Source of the DNA: an uncultured Prevotellaceae bacterium
GTDB taxonomy: Bacteria; Bacteroidota; Bacteroidia; Bacteroidales; Muribaculaceae
Direction: 5' to 3'
Length of the DNA stretch: 64,000 bases
NCBI GenBank assembly: GCA_900316835.1
Contig: ONEL01000007.1
Span: forward strand, 1 to 64,000
Program-made: the position numbers and the translations under genes
In this document: one piece after another, positions 42,010-49,558 of the stretch
How the letters are laid out: each line of letters opens with the position of its first letter
Position numbering within the stretch: the stretch's first letter is position 1
Notes under the pieces: model-generated
What the model saw: the letters and a program-made list of their open reading frames with translations, nothing else
Told to the model about the DNA's origin: nothing
The model's database searches: none

Positions 42010-45000
42010 TTAGTTGAAAATATACTTAACACCAATTGCTACGCTCCAGCACTGACCAATGGCATGGTTAGGAGCCCAAGTCTTAGTGTCGCCATTGATA
42101 GCGGCGGGAGTAGAGAACAATGGATAACCCTGTGCGTCAACGCCCTCATACTTGAGAATGCGAGCCTCGCTGCCAATCTCGGGGTTCAGGTACTTGCTCA
42201 CGCCCCAGCTCGAGTTGAAGAAGTTGAGAACGTTCTTCATGTCGAAGCTCAGCTGGATAGTGTGCTTGGTAGAGCCGGCACGGAAGTTGAAGTCGTGCTT
42301 GTAACCCAGGTCGATGCGGTGTACCCATGGGCTGTAAACGCTATAGGCCTCGGCATACTTGCCCTGATGGTTCTTCAGGTAGCTATCGTTGTGAACGAAA
42401 CTCATGAAACGGTCGCGGTCGTCAGCGCTCTTGAAGCGGAACTCGCCAGCCTCAACTTGTGCGTCGGTGGGAACGTAAATTGCATCGTAAGCGTAGCCGT
42501 CGCCGTTCATGTCGTTGGTGGTCATGTAAGAGTAGTTGTAGCCGCCACGCCAGGTCTCATAGATGAGGCTGTAGTGGTTGCCACTGCGGTCGTGCAGTGT
42601 AGCGCTAGCGATGAAGCGGTCGGGGGTAACATACTGCGAGTTGTGCAGCTTGATGTTGTTGGGACCCTCGGTAGTGGGAACATAGGTGAAAGCACTCTCG
42701 GCTGCCGAACCTGGCATACCAGTGATTTCCTTCGACACGGTGTGAGTGTAAGAAGCCATGAGGCTTACCCAGTCGGCAGGCTTAGCGGTTGCCATGAGGT
42801 TAGCGCTCCAGCCGTAGCCCTTGCTAGTGTTCTCGAGGACGAATGCCTTAGTGTTAGTGCGGAATCCTGCAGGATAGATGGGACGGTTGTCAATACCATT
42901 GAAGCGGGCAAAGCCACCCACGTTAGGAATTGACCAGTCGCTGATGGTAACGGCGTTGATAGTCTTGTTGAAGATTGCCTCGGCTGTTACAGTGAATGGG
43001 AACGAAACGGGCAGTGCATAGTCGATAGCAAGTGAAGATTTCCACACCTGTGGCATCTTGAACTTGGGATCTACACCATTAACAGCCGAGGGAACTGTAC
43101 CGTCCTCGGGCTTAACAGTTTGGGGATAACCCATGTCGAAGAGTTTCTGCTGCAGGGCAGCGATAGTTGCATGACCTTCGCTGTCGGTAACGAGACCGCC
43201 GGCAAACTGGTTCATGTCGGTGTTCTTAGCATTGAGCTGTGCTTGGTATTGAACCATACCGCCATTGGTGGGCATGTTGGTGAAGAATACCAGTGGCAGA
43301 CGGCCCGAGAAGAGACCTGTACCACCACGCAACTTGAAGCTCTTGTCGCCAAATACATCATAAACGAAGCCCACGCGTGGCGAGAATGTAACGCTGCTGT
43401 TAGGCCACTTGCCAGTGTCGATGTTGCGAACGTTACCATCTTTGTCGTAGTAGTCAAGTGCAAGGATTTTATTGTTGGTCATGAGGTCCTTGTTGTTGAA
43501 GAAGAGACCGTCGATGCGCAAGCCATAAGTGAGTTTGAACTTTTCGTTAACGTTCCACTCGTCCTGACCATAGATGCCAGCCTTGTTGAATTGTACGCGG
43601 GCGGCTGGATGGGTCTCACCATCGTAGCCGTAGGTCAAGCACACTACCTCGGGAGCGGCGCCATTGATGAAGTCGTCAACGCTAGCGTAGCGGTAGTAAC
43701 CTGTACCGTTGCGCATGTACTGGTTGTCGGCCATTTGGTGCTCGAAGTTGATACCGGCAGTGATTTTGTGGTTTCCGGCATAGTAAGTGATATCGTCCTT
43801 GATGTTCCAGATGGTGTTGTGCACGGCGTTGTTCCAGGTGAAGAGCTCATAACCTAGAGCCATGTAGTTGCCGTTGTTGCCAGTGCCATCCTGGATGTCG
43901 ATGAATGGGAACTCGTTAGAGTTAGTGCCACGCACGTCGTCGAGTTTTGACCAGGTGGCGAGGAACTGGTTAGAGAGATTGTCACCCAAGCGGCTGTTGA
44001 GGTCGAAAGAGAGTGAGTGAACCAGATTCTTCATCGAGTACATAGAGTTGGCAAATATCATTGAGTATTGCGAAGCGCGACCGTAGGACGAGCGAGTGCC
44101 TCCGTCCATTGAGGTTGCGTTGGCGGCGTTCCACACATTATTTTTAGTGTAGTTGTAGCGCAGTGCCAAGTGGTGATCGTTAGTGATGTTCCAGTCGATG
44201 CGGGCAAGCAACTTGTAGTTACTCTCGTCGGCAGGGAAGCTGGTGTATGAACCAGTGTCGTAACCGTACTTATCCATCACGTGTTTTTGAACGCGTTGCA
44301 TGTCGGCGATAGTGGTGCGTGAGAGGTAGTTGTCGGGATCGGCAACTCCGTCCTCTGAGGCGCGCCAGCGGTTGGCAACGGTAGGCACTTTCGACATCTC
44401 ACCATTGACAAAGAAGAACAATTTGTTCTTGATGATGGGACCACCTAGGGTGAAGCCGTAGGTAGTAACACGGTCCTTGGCGCGAGCGCCGGCGATTTGC
44501 TCGCCATCCACAGCGTCGCCACGCATGTTCTCGTTGCGGTGATAGATGTAGGCACTGCCCTTGAAGGTGTTGTTACCACTCTTGGTAATGGCATTTACAC
44601 CACCGCCAATGAAGTTGGTTTGACGCACGTCGTAGGGCGAGATTACCACTTGCATTTCCTCGATAGCATCGAGCGAGATGGGGTTTCCACCACCAGGCAG
44701 GTTGCTGCTAAGACCGAAGTTGTTGTTGAAGTTGGCACCATCCACGGTGAAGTTGGCGGTACGTCCATCGGCACCGGCAAAACTCATTCCGTTGCCTCCA
44801 TAAGGCGAGAGGCGAGTAACGTCGGTGATACTGCGAGTTACAGTAGGCAGGCTGGTAATCTGCACGTTGGTGATGTTGGTCGAGGCACCAGTTTTCTCAG
44901 TAGCGAATTTAGACCCTGAGCCTAGCACAACCACCTCTTCGAGCTGATTAGCGTCGGCACTCATCTGCACTGGCAAGTTGTAGGTCTCACCAAGTGAGAG

Positions 45001-45288
45001 TGCGATTTCGGTCATCACCTTGGTTTTGTAACCGATGTAAGACACTGTAGTGGTGTAAGGACCGCCGGTACGCATACCCTGAATGTTGAAACGTCCATCC
45101 AGGTTGGTAACGGCATTGTACTCAGTGCCCGAGGGCATGTGTACAGCTTTTACCACTGCGCCAATGAGTGGCTCATTAGCTTCGTCGGTGATTACACCCG
45201 TCATCGACGAGGTTGTAATCTGCGCATTCAATGACATTGCCGCACAGAGCAACATCATCAACGTTGATAAGTAAAATCTTTTAAGCAT
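42010..45288 (-). CDS. TonB-dependent receptor (Oar-like) with carboxypeptidase-like N-terminal domain
   Basis: A 1092-residue outer-membrane protein. After the signal peptide (MLKRFYLSTLMMLLCAAMSLNA) comes a carboxypeptidase-regulatory-like domain (~25-105, GVITDEANEPLIGAVVKAV), then a plug domain (~110-240; LEEVVVLGSG, a TSLPTVTRSITDVTRLSPYGG segment) and a C-terminal barrel of ~22 strands ending in a short SVAIGVKYIFN. The Oar-like subtype is suggested by DGANFNNNFGLSSNLPGGGNPISLDAIEE-type text (key residues NFG, LPGG, PISLDAIEE, ~183-210). It imports a large substrate with TonB energy, or transports a peptide/protein. Its partner is the lipoprotein gene 23 bp downstream. Confidence 0.92.
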   Translation of the reverse strand: MLKRFYLSTLMMLLCAAMSLNAQITTSSMTGVITDEANEPLIGAVVKAVHMPSGTEYNAVTNLDGRFNIQGMRTGGPYTTTVSYIGYKTKVMTEIALSLGETYNLPVQMSADANQLEEVVVLGSGSKFATEKTGASTNITNVQITSLPTVTRSITDVTRLSPYGGNGMSFAGADGRTANFTVDGANFNNNFGLSSNLPGGGNPISLDAIEEMQVVISPYDVRQTNFIGGGVNAITKSGNNTFKGSAYIYHRNENMRGDAVDGEQIAGARAKDRVTTYGFTLGGPIIKNKLFFFVNGEMSKVPTVANRWRASEDGVADPDNYLSRTTIADMQRVQKHVMDKYGYDTGSYTSFPADESNYKLLARIDWNITNDHHLALRYNYTKNNVWNAANATSMDGGTRSSYGRASQYSMIFANSMYSMKNLVHSLSFDLNSRLGDNLSNQFLATWSKLDDVRGTNSNEFPFIDIQDGTGNNGNYMALGYELFTWNNAVHNTIWNIKDDITYYAGNHKITAGINFEHQMADNQYMRNGTGYYRYASVDDFINGAAPEVVCLTYGYDGETHPAARVQFNKAGIYGQDEWNVNEKFKLTYGLRIDGLFFNNKDLMTNNKILALDYYDKDGNVRNIDTGKWPNSSVTFSPRVGFVYDVFGDKSFKLRGGTGLFSGRLPLVFFTNMPTNGGMVQYQAQLNAKNTDMNQFAGGLVTDSEGHATIAALQQKLFDMGYPQTVKPEDGTVPSAVNGVDPKFKMPQVWKSSLAIDYALPVSFPFTVTAEAIFNKTINAVTISDWSIPNVGGFARFNGIDNRPIYPAGFRTNTKAFVLENTSKGYGWSANLMATAKPADWVSLMASYTHTVSKEITGMPGSAAESAFTYVPTTEGPNNIKLHNSQYVTPDRFIASATLHDRSGNHYSLIYETWRGGYNYSYMTTNDMNGDGYAYDAIYVPTDAQVEAGEFRFKSADDRDRFMSFVHNDSYLKNHQGKYAEAYSVYSPWVHRIDLGYKHDFNFRAGSTKHTIQLSFDMKNVLNFFNSSWGVSKYLNPEIGSEARILKYEGVDAQGYPLFSTPAAINGDTKTWAPNHAIGQCWSVAIGVKYIFN

Positions 45289-45359
45289 AAAATTTGAAAA
45301 TTAATAAAAAATTAATTGCAATAAATGTAATTTTAAGTTCATTCACAGAGTGTCGTGGT

Positions 45360-45552
45360 TTTATACAAAAAAACGCACACCGTTATTAGACAATGTGTTC
45401 TAATAGCGGTGCGCGGTCTCTATACTCTAAGCTCACAGTCTTTACACTTGGCGATATCAAGTCCCCAGCAGTATAAGGCTGACTGCTAGGGTAGTTACCT
45501 TCAAATATTAAGTACTGTAATAGAGCCATTTGTTGGATTATGCACAAAATTA
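45360..45552 (-). ncRNA. Candidate structured non-coding RNA, 6S-like shape
   Basis: On the minus strand a TACCTTTG -7 box (45558-45565) would start a transcript near 45552; a strong terminator ends it near 45367. In between, GGCTCTAT (from 45521 downward) can pair with ATAGAGACC (to 45415); ACAGT/ACTGT pairs inside; CCCTAGCAGT/ACTGCTGGGG caps the rod; and an ACTTG/CAAGT hairpin lies in the bubble on the 3' side. A rod with a central bubble and 3'-side hairpin is the 6S RNA layout. It could also be a leader with a terminator for the receptor gene, whose ATG lies ~75 bp past the terminator. Confidence 0.5.
45367..45414 (-). terminator. Strong terminator at the end of the RNA candidate
   Basis: GCGCACCGCTATTAGA/TCTAATAACGGTGTGCG (one wobble and one mismatch) with a short loop is followed on the minus strand by TTTTTTT. 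It faces the receptor gene at 45288 from upstream. Confidence 0.85.
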
Positions 45553-45557
45553 CGGTG

Positions 45558-45565
45558 CAAAGGTA
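45558..45565 (-). promoter_or_regulatory. -7 box (TACCTTTG) of the RNA candidate
   Basis: A minus-strand TACCTTTG with a T-run ending TTTC about 17 bp upstream. The transcript would begin near 45552. Confidence 0.55.
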
Positions 45566-45942
45566 TTGATATTTTCTCAATTGAAAAAAACTTCCAGCAA
45601 CAAGTTTTCAACATTAACCATTTTAACAAAAAGAGTGGTAATGGGCGTGTGTTGTTTATGGGCTGATTTACAGTGCCCTATGGTGAAAAGATGTTGTCGA
45701 TTTGTTAAATTCTTGCTTGAAATAACACTTTTCTCAGTGTGTTATGTTATTTCTTGTGATGAAATATATTTAGTCTTTTTTTATATTATTTTAATAAGTT
45801 GTGTAATGTGTTGATTTTCTTGTGGTTACTTCTTTTATGGGGTGTACTGTCATAAAAAAAGCTTTATTTTTTTGAAACATTTTGCCACCTTTGTGCGTCT
45901 AATGTGCAAAAACATTGCATCATACTTGAAAAAATAGAGAAA
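45566..45942. other. Intergenic region ahead of the plus-strand barrel gene
   Basis: No gene seen. Short open frames here are AT-rich and lack coding character. A degenerate -7 box CACCTTTG lies ~50 bp before the next ATG. Confidence 0.4.
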
Positions 45943-48441
45943 ATGAAGAAGTTTACAGCGTTTTTATTGATGATTGCATGCTCAATGGCAGCTCTTGCCC
46001 AGAGTTATAGCGTGCAATGCCTTGTGAACGACAGTGAAGGCGAGGGAGTACCCTTTGCGACAATCTACGTTTATAACAGTAACGACACCGCGACGGTAAT
46101 ATCAAGTGGCGTGAGCGATGCCTTTGGTAAGGTGAATCACAGCATCTCCAAGCCGGGAAGCTATGTGCTTAAGGTCAACTTCGTGGGAATGACCGAGGAG
46201 AAGCGAAACTTTGAGGTGTCGAAATCTCAACCAACATCTCAGTTGGGAACTATAGTGTTATCAACTTCGGCCACTATGCTTAAAGAGGTGGTGGTGAGTA
46301 CACAGCGCCAACTTGTCAAGACTGAGATCGACCGCCTGAGCTATGACGTGCAGGCCGATGCCGATAGCAAGACTAACAACGTGCTCGACATGCTCAAGAA
46401 AGTGCCCATGGTCACAGTCGACGGCCAGGATGATATTCGTGTGAAAGGCACTACTTCATTCAAAGTGTACCGCAACGGTCACCCCGACCCCGCACTCAGC
46501 GGACAGAACATGAAGGAGATACTCAAGGCGGTGCCGGCGAGCATGATTAAAAAAATTGAGGTGATTACCGACCCTGGAGCAAAATATGACGCCGAGGGCA
46601 CAAGCGCCATCCTCAACATTGTGATGGCCGACTTTGGAGGTGGCGGTGGAGCCACCATGAATGGTGTGACCGGCACTGTGGGCGCCGGCGTGAACAACAC
46701 CGGCAGCATTAATGGCAACGCTAACATCACCGCTCAGGTCAATAAGGTGGTGGCATCACTTAACTACGGCTATCATGGACAGAACCGTCACGGCTCTCAC
46801 AACCTGAGCGAGAGCGAGTACACCTATGCCAACACAGGCAACGTGCTCAGCACCGACAACGACTCCCGTGCCAGCGTCAATGTACACTACGGCGAGCTCA
46901 GCGCCAGTTGGGAACCCGACACCATCAACCTGGTGTCGCTCTCGTTTGGTGGCTTCTACTACGACTATCATGGCGACGGTATCAACCATGCCCGCATGAC
47001 CGACGCAAGCGGTAACGTCCTGTATCGCTACACTACCAATGGTCACGCGCCCAAGGGCGACTTCTACGACCTGCATGGGCGCCTCGACTATCAGCGCAAG
47101 TTGCGTCACCCAGGCGAACTGCTCACATTGAGCTATATGCTCTCGACTAACCACAACGCGGCTAAGACCATCTCCACCTTCAGCGACATGCTCAACTGCC
47201 CGTTCCCCTACACCGGGCAAACCAACGACACCAAGGAGAACTTTGCCGAGCACACTTTCCAGCTCGACTGGACACGCCCCTTTGCCAAGTATCACCAGAT
47301 TGAAACTGGTGTAAAATATATCAACCGCCTCAACAAGAGCGAGGCGGCATTCGACTACACTGGCACGCCCGAGATGAACAACACCACGCTCTTCAACCAT
47401 CGCACTCATGTGGCTGCCGCCTATCTGAGCTATCGCTTCAGCAAGAACAACTGGACTACTCGCGCCGGACTGCGCTACGAGTACAGTCGCCTCAACGCCG
47501 AGTTCCCCGATGGCAAGCAAGAGAACTACCATCGCAACCTTAGCGACCTGGTGCCCGACCTGAGCGTGGAATATAAGTTTGACTGGGCGCACAGTCTCAA
47601 GATCAACTACTCGACAACCATTCAGCGACCTGGCATCAGCTATCTGAATCCAGCCGTTGACGAGAGCCCAACCAGTCGCTCATTTGGCAATCCCCACCTG
47701 AGCAGCTCACGCAACCACAGCATAACACTGACCTATATGCAGATAGGCTCTAAGCTCACTTTCAGCCTTAGTCCAAGCATCTCGTTCAGCACTAATCAAA
47801 TTACTGGCGTGCAATACACCGAGGGCGACATCTTCGTCTCGACCTATGCTAATACCCTCAAGAGTCGCAATCTTGGGCTGAGCGGATTCATGCAGTGGAC
47901 CATCAGCAAGAATACCAGTTTTACCTTCAATGGCAACGTGGGCCACAGTCGCTACAAGAGCGAAGAACTGGGCCTGGAGAACAAGCGATGGAACTCATTC
48001 TTCTATGCCCAACTTAACCAGCAGCTGCCATGGAAGCTGCGCCTGAGCGTGAGCGGTGGCGAGTGGAGTGGCGGCATCAGCGGTCTTTATGGCTATTACA
48101 CCGGTAGCTGGTTCTACAACCTGGGCTTGCAGCGCTCGTTCCTCAAGGAGGACCGACTCACTGTGCGCCTGAGTGCCGACAACTTCCTCAATTCGAGCAA
48201 GTTCAATACCATGAAGAGCTACATCAGTCAGGGCGATTACACCGGCTGGAGCAAGAATAAATGGCTATCGCGCGGATTCCGCATTAGCTTCAGCTACCGT
48301 TTTGGCTCGCTCAAGGCCCATGTTAAGCGCACCGACAAGACCATCGAGAACAACGACGTGGTGGGCGGCTCGCAGCAGGGCGGAGCTGGTGGCTCCGGAG
48401 GCACCGGTGGCTCTGGTGGTCAGCAAGGGACCGGGATGTAG
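45943..48441 (+). CDS. Outer-membrane beta-barrel receptor (TonB-dependent-like) with Gly-rich tail
   Basis: An 832-residue protein starting at the ATG of MKKFTAFLLMIACSMAALAQ; the in-frame ATG 39 bp upstream would spoil the signal peptide. A carboxypeptidase-like domain (~20-105) and a plug (~110-210; LKEVVVSTQRQLVKTEIDRL, VLDMLKKVPMVTVDGQ, KIEVITDPGAKYDAEGTSAI) lead into an OMP_b-brl_3-type barrel to ~805 (GFRISFSYRFGSL). Past the barrel, the last ~28 residues are almost only Gly, Ser and Gln, an odd extension for this family, whose proteins normally end at the last strand. The substrate is unknown. It is divergent from the Oar-like receptor gene. Confidence 0.9.
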   Translation: MKKFTAFLLMIACSMAALAQSYSVQCLVNDSEGEGVPFATIYVYNSNDTATVISSGVSDAFGKVNHSISKPGSYVLKVNFVGMTEEKRNFEVSKSQPTSQLGTIVLSTSATMLKEVVVSTQRQLVKTEIDRLSYDVQADADSKTNNVLDMLKKVPMVTVDGQDDIRVKGTTSFKVYRNGHPDPALSGQNMKEILKAVPASMIKKIEVITDPGAKYDAEGTSAILNIVMADFGGGGGATMNGVTGTVGAGVNNTGSINGNANITAQVNKVVASLNYGYHGQNRHGSHNLSESEYTYANTGNVLSTDNDSRASVNVHYGELSASWEPDTINLVSLSFGGFYYDYHGDGINHARMTDASGNVLYRYTTNGHAPKGDFYDLHGRLDYQRKLRHPGELLTLSYMLSTNHNAAKTISTFSDMLNCPFPYTGQTNDTKENFAEHTFQLDWTRPFAKYHQIETGVKYINRLNKSEAAFDYTGTPEMNNTTLFNHRTHVAAAYLSYRFSKNNWTTRAGLRYEYSRLNAEFPDGKQENYHRNLSDLVPDLSVEYKFDWAHSLKINYSTTIQRPGISYLNPAVDESPTSRSFGNPHLSSSRNHSITLTYMQIGSKLTFSLSPSISFSTNQITGVQYTEGDIFVSTYANTLKSRNLGLSGFMQWTISKNTSFTFNGNVGHSRYKSEELGLENKRWNSFFYAQLNQQLPWKLRLSVSGGEWSGGISGLYGYYTGSWFYNLGLQRSFLKEDRLTVRLSADNFLNSSKFNTMKSYISQGDYTGWSKNKWLSRGFRISFSYRFGSLKAHVKRTDKTIENNDVVGGSQQGGAGGSGGTGGSGGQQGTGM

Positions 48442-48466
48442 AAAACATGATTTTAAGTCGTGTGAC

Positions 48467-48517
48467 GGTGTGCCAAAAAAGGGGTGACTAGATACTAAAG
48501 CCTCATTTTGGCACACC
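48467..48517 (+). terminator. Terminator-like hairpin
   Basis: A perfect 12-bp stem GGTGTGCCAAAA/TTTTGGCACACC with a 27-base loop, followed by TGCTTTAA. Confidence 0.6.
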
Positions 48518-48592
48518 TGCTTTAACATTAATTGTGGAAATATTTTAGTGTTGTTTAAACTAAAATGTTTATCTTCGCAGTTAATTATTTAA

Positions 48593-48611
48593 GGGGTTTG
48601 GGTTAAACCCC
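48593..48611 (+). promoter_or_regulatory. Small hairpin in the leader of the next gene
   Basis: GGGGTTT-gggtt-AAACCCC, 61 bp before the ATG at 48673 and just after a TATCTTCG near-match to the -7 consensus. Confidence 0.4.
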
Positions 48612-48672
48612 AATCGGCCATTAGGGTGCGAAACATTTTTTTAATTGGCTGTAAACAAAAAGAGTAAATGCT

Positions 48673-49422
48673 ATGAAACCTATTACCAATATATTGCTAT
48701 TGCTGGCACTTGTGTGCTATGTGTTCTTGCCTTTGTTTGAGATTTCCTTTATTGGGAGCTTGTCGGGCTTGAATTTTACCGCTAGCATGATTACTGAGAA
48801 CAAAGGATTTCAATACACATTCTTTGCGCTTATCCCTTTCATCACGTTGTTCCTTGCCATTGGCTTCAACTGCCTGAAAAATCGCTACTGGGGAATAGTG
48901 GTGGCAGTAATTATATTCTTTGCCATCTATTTCTTTGTAAACTTGAGCACCATGTTCCATGGGTTCTCGCTCACTCACGACCCACAGGTGGCTCCAAGTG
49001 CCGAGATGGGTGAAGGTATGCCCGTTGCCGGGCTGGGAATAGGGTACTATGCTAGTTTTGCTCTAACGGTGTTGTCGCTATTGTCGGCTCTGGTGTCGAT
49101 GATGCCTTTCAAGTTTAACAAGCGCCTGGAGGAAAGCATTGATAAGCGTTTTGAGACTAGCAAGAAACAAATTTCAAAGGTGGGTCATGGCATCAACGAC
49201 GAGATACACAAGATAGGTCACAGGCAAGACAAGCATGAGAAAGCAGTTGCGACCGATGCTGCCACCACTACACCCGAAGAAGAAAAAGTGAATGTGGAGG
49301 ATGAGTCTCGATTTATGCCCAAGGGTGAAGACGCTTCAACATCCGTTGCGGGCGATGATAGTCGCTTCATGCCTGCGCGGTCACCCCAGGAGGAGAAGTA
49401 TAGCGACTACATGCCTAAGTAG
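48673..49422 (+). CDS. Four-helix membrane protein with repeated SRFMP/DYMP tail motif
   Basis: A 249-residue protein, family not recognised. Four transmembrane helices lie at ~5-25, ~50-70, ~75-98 and ~125-147, with a loop rich in Gly/Met/Pro between the third and fourth. The remaining ~100 residues are hydrophilic, with a Lys-rich helix (~150-195) and an acidic stretch. Three short related motifs close it: EDESRFMPKGED, DDSRFMPARSP and YSDYMPK. These repeats at regular spacing look like docking peptides for a soluble partner. No close operon partner: the next gene starts 136 bp later from its own promoter. Confidence 0.7.
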   Translation: MKPITNILLLLALVCYVFLPLFEISFIGSLSGLNFTASMITENKGFQYTFFALIPFITLFLAIGFNCLKNRYWGIVVAVIIFFAIYFFVNLSTMFHGFSLTHDPQVAPSAEMGEGMPVAGLGIGYYASFALTVLSLLSALVSMMPFKFNKRLEESIDKRFETSKKQISKVGHGINDEIHKIGHRQDKHEKAVATDAATTTPEEEKVNVEDESRFMPKGEDASTSVAGDDSRFMPARSPQEEKYSDYMPK

Positions 49423-49474
49423 CTCATCAAGTTTATCAAGGCAGTAAAAAAAACTTTCATTTTTTTAGAAATCG

Positions 49475-49506
49475 CTTGTTAGGATGCATTTTTTTAAATA
49501 TATTTG
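49475..49506 (+). promoter_or_regulatory. Promoter of the 49559-53365 gene
   Basis: CTTG (49475-49478), 20 bp, then TATATTTG (49499-49506), 52 bp before the ATG. Confidence 0.65.
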
Positions 49507-49558
49507 CATCCTAATCATTTTATGCCTAAAAAATAGTAATACTTAAACATTGATATTT

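Noticed and set aside
41986-42010. SusC/SusD polysaccharide utilisation locus
   Set aside because: The lipoprotein after the receptor has BACON and OB-like folds, not the helical TPR fold of SusD, and no glycoside hydrolase is adjacent.
45386-45580. A 64-residue minus-strand protein upstream of the receptor
   Set aside because: It overlaps the structured RNA candidate, has no coding character, and its 3' part runs into the terminator hairpin.
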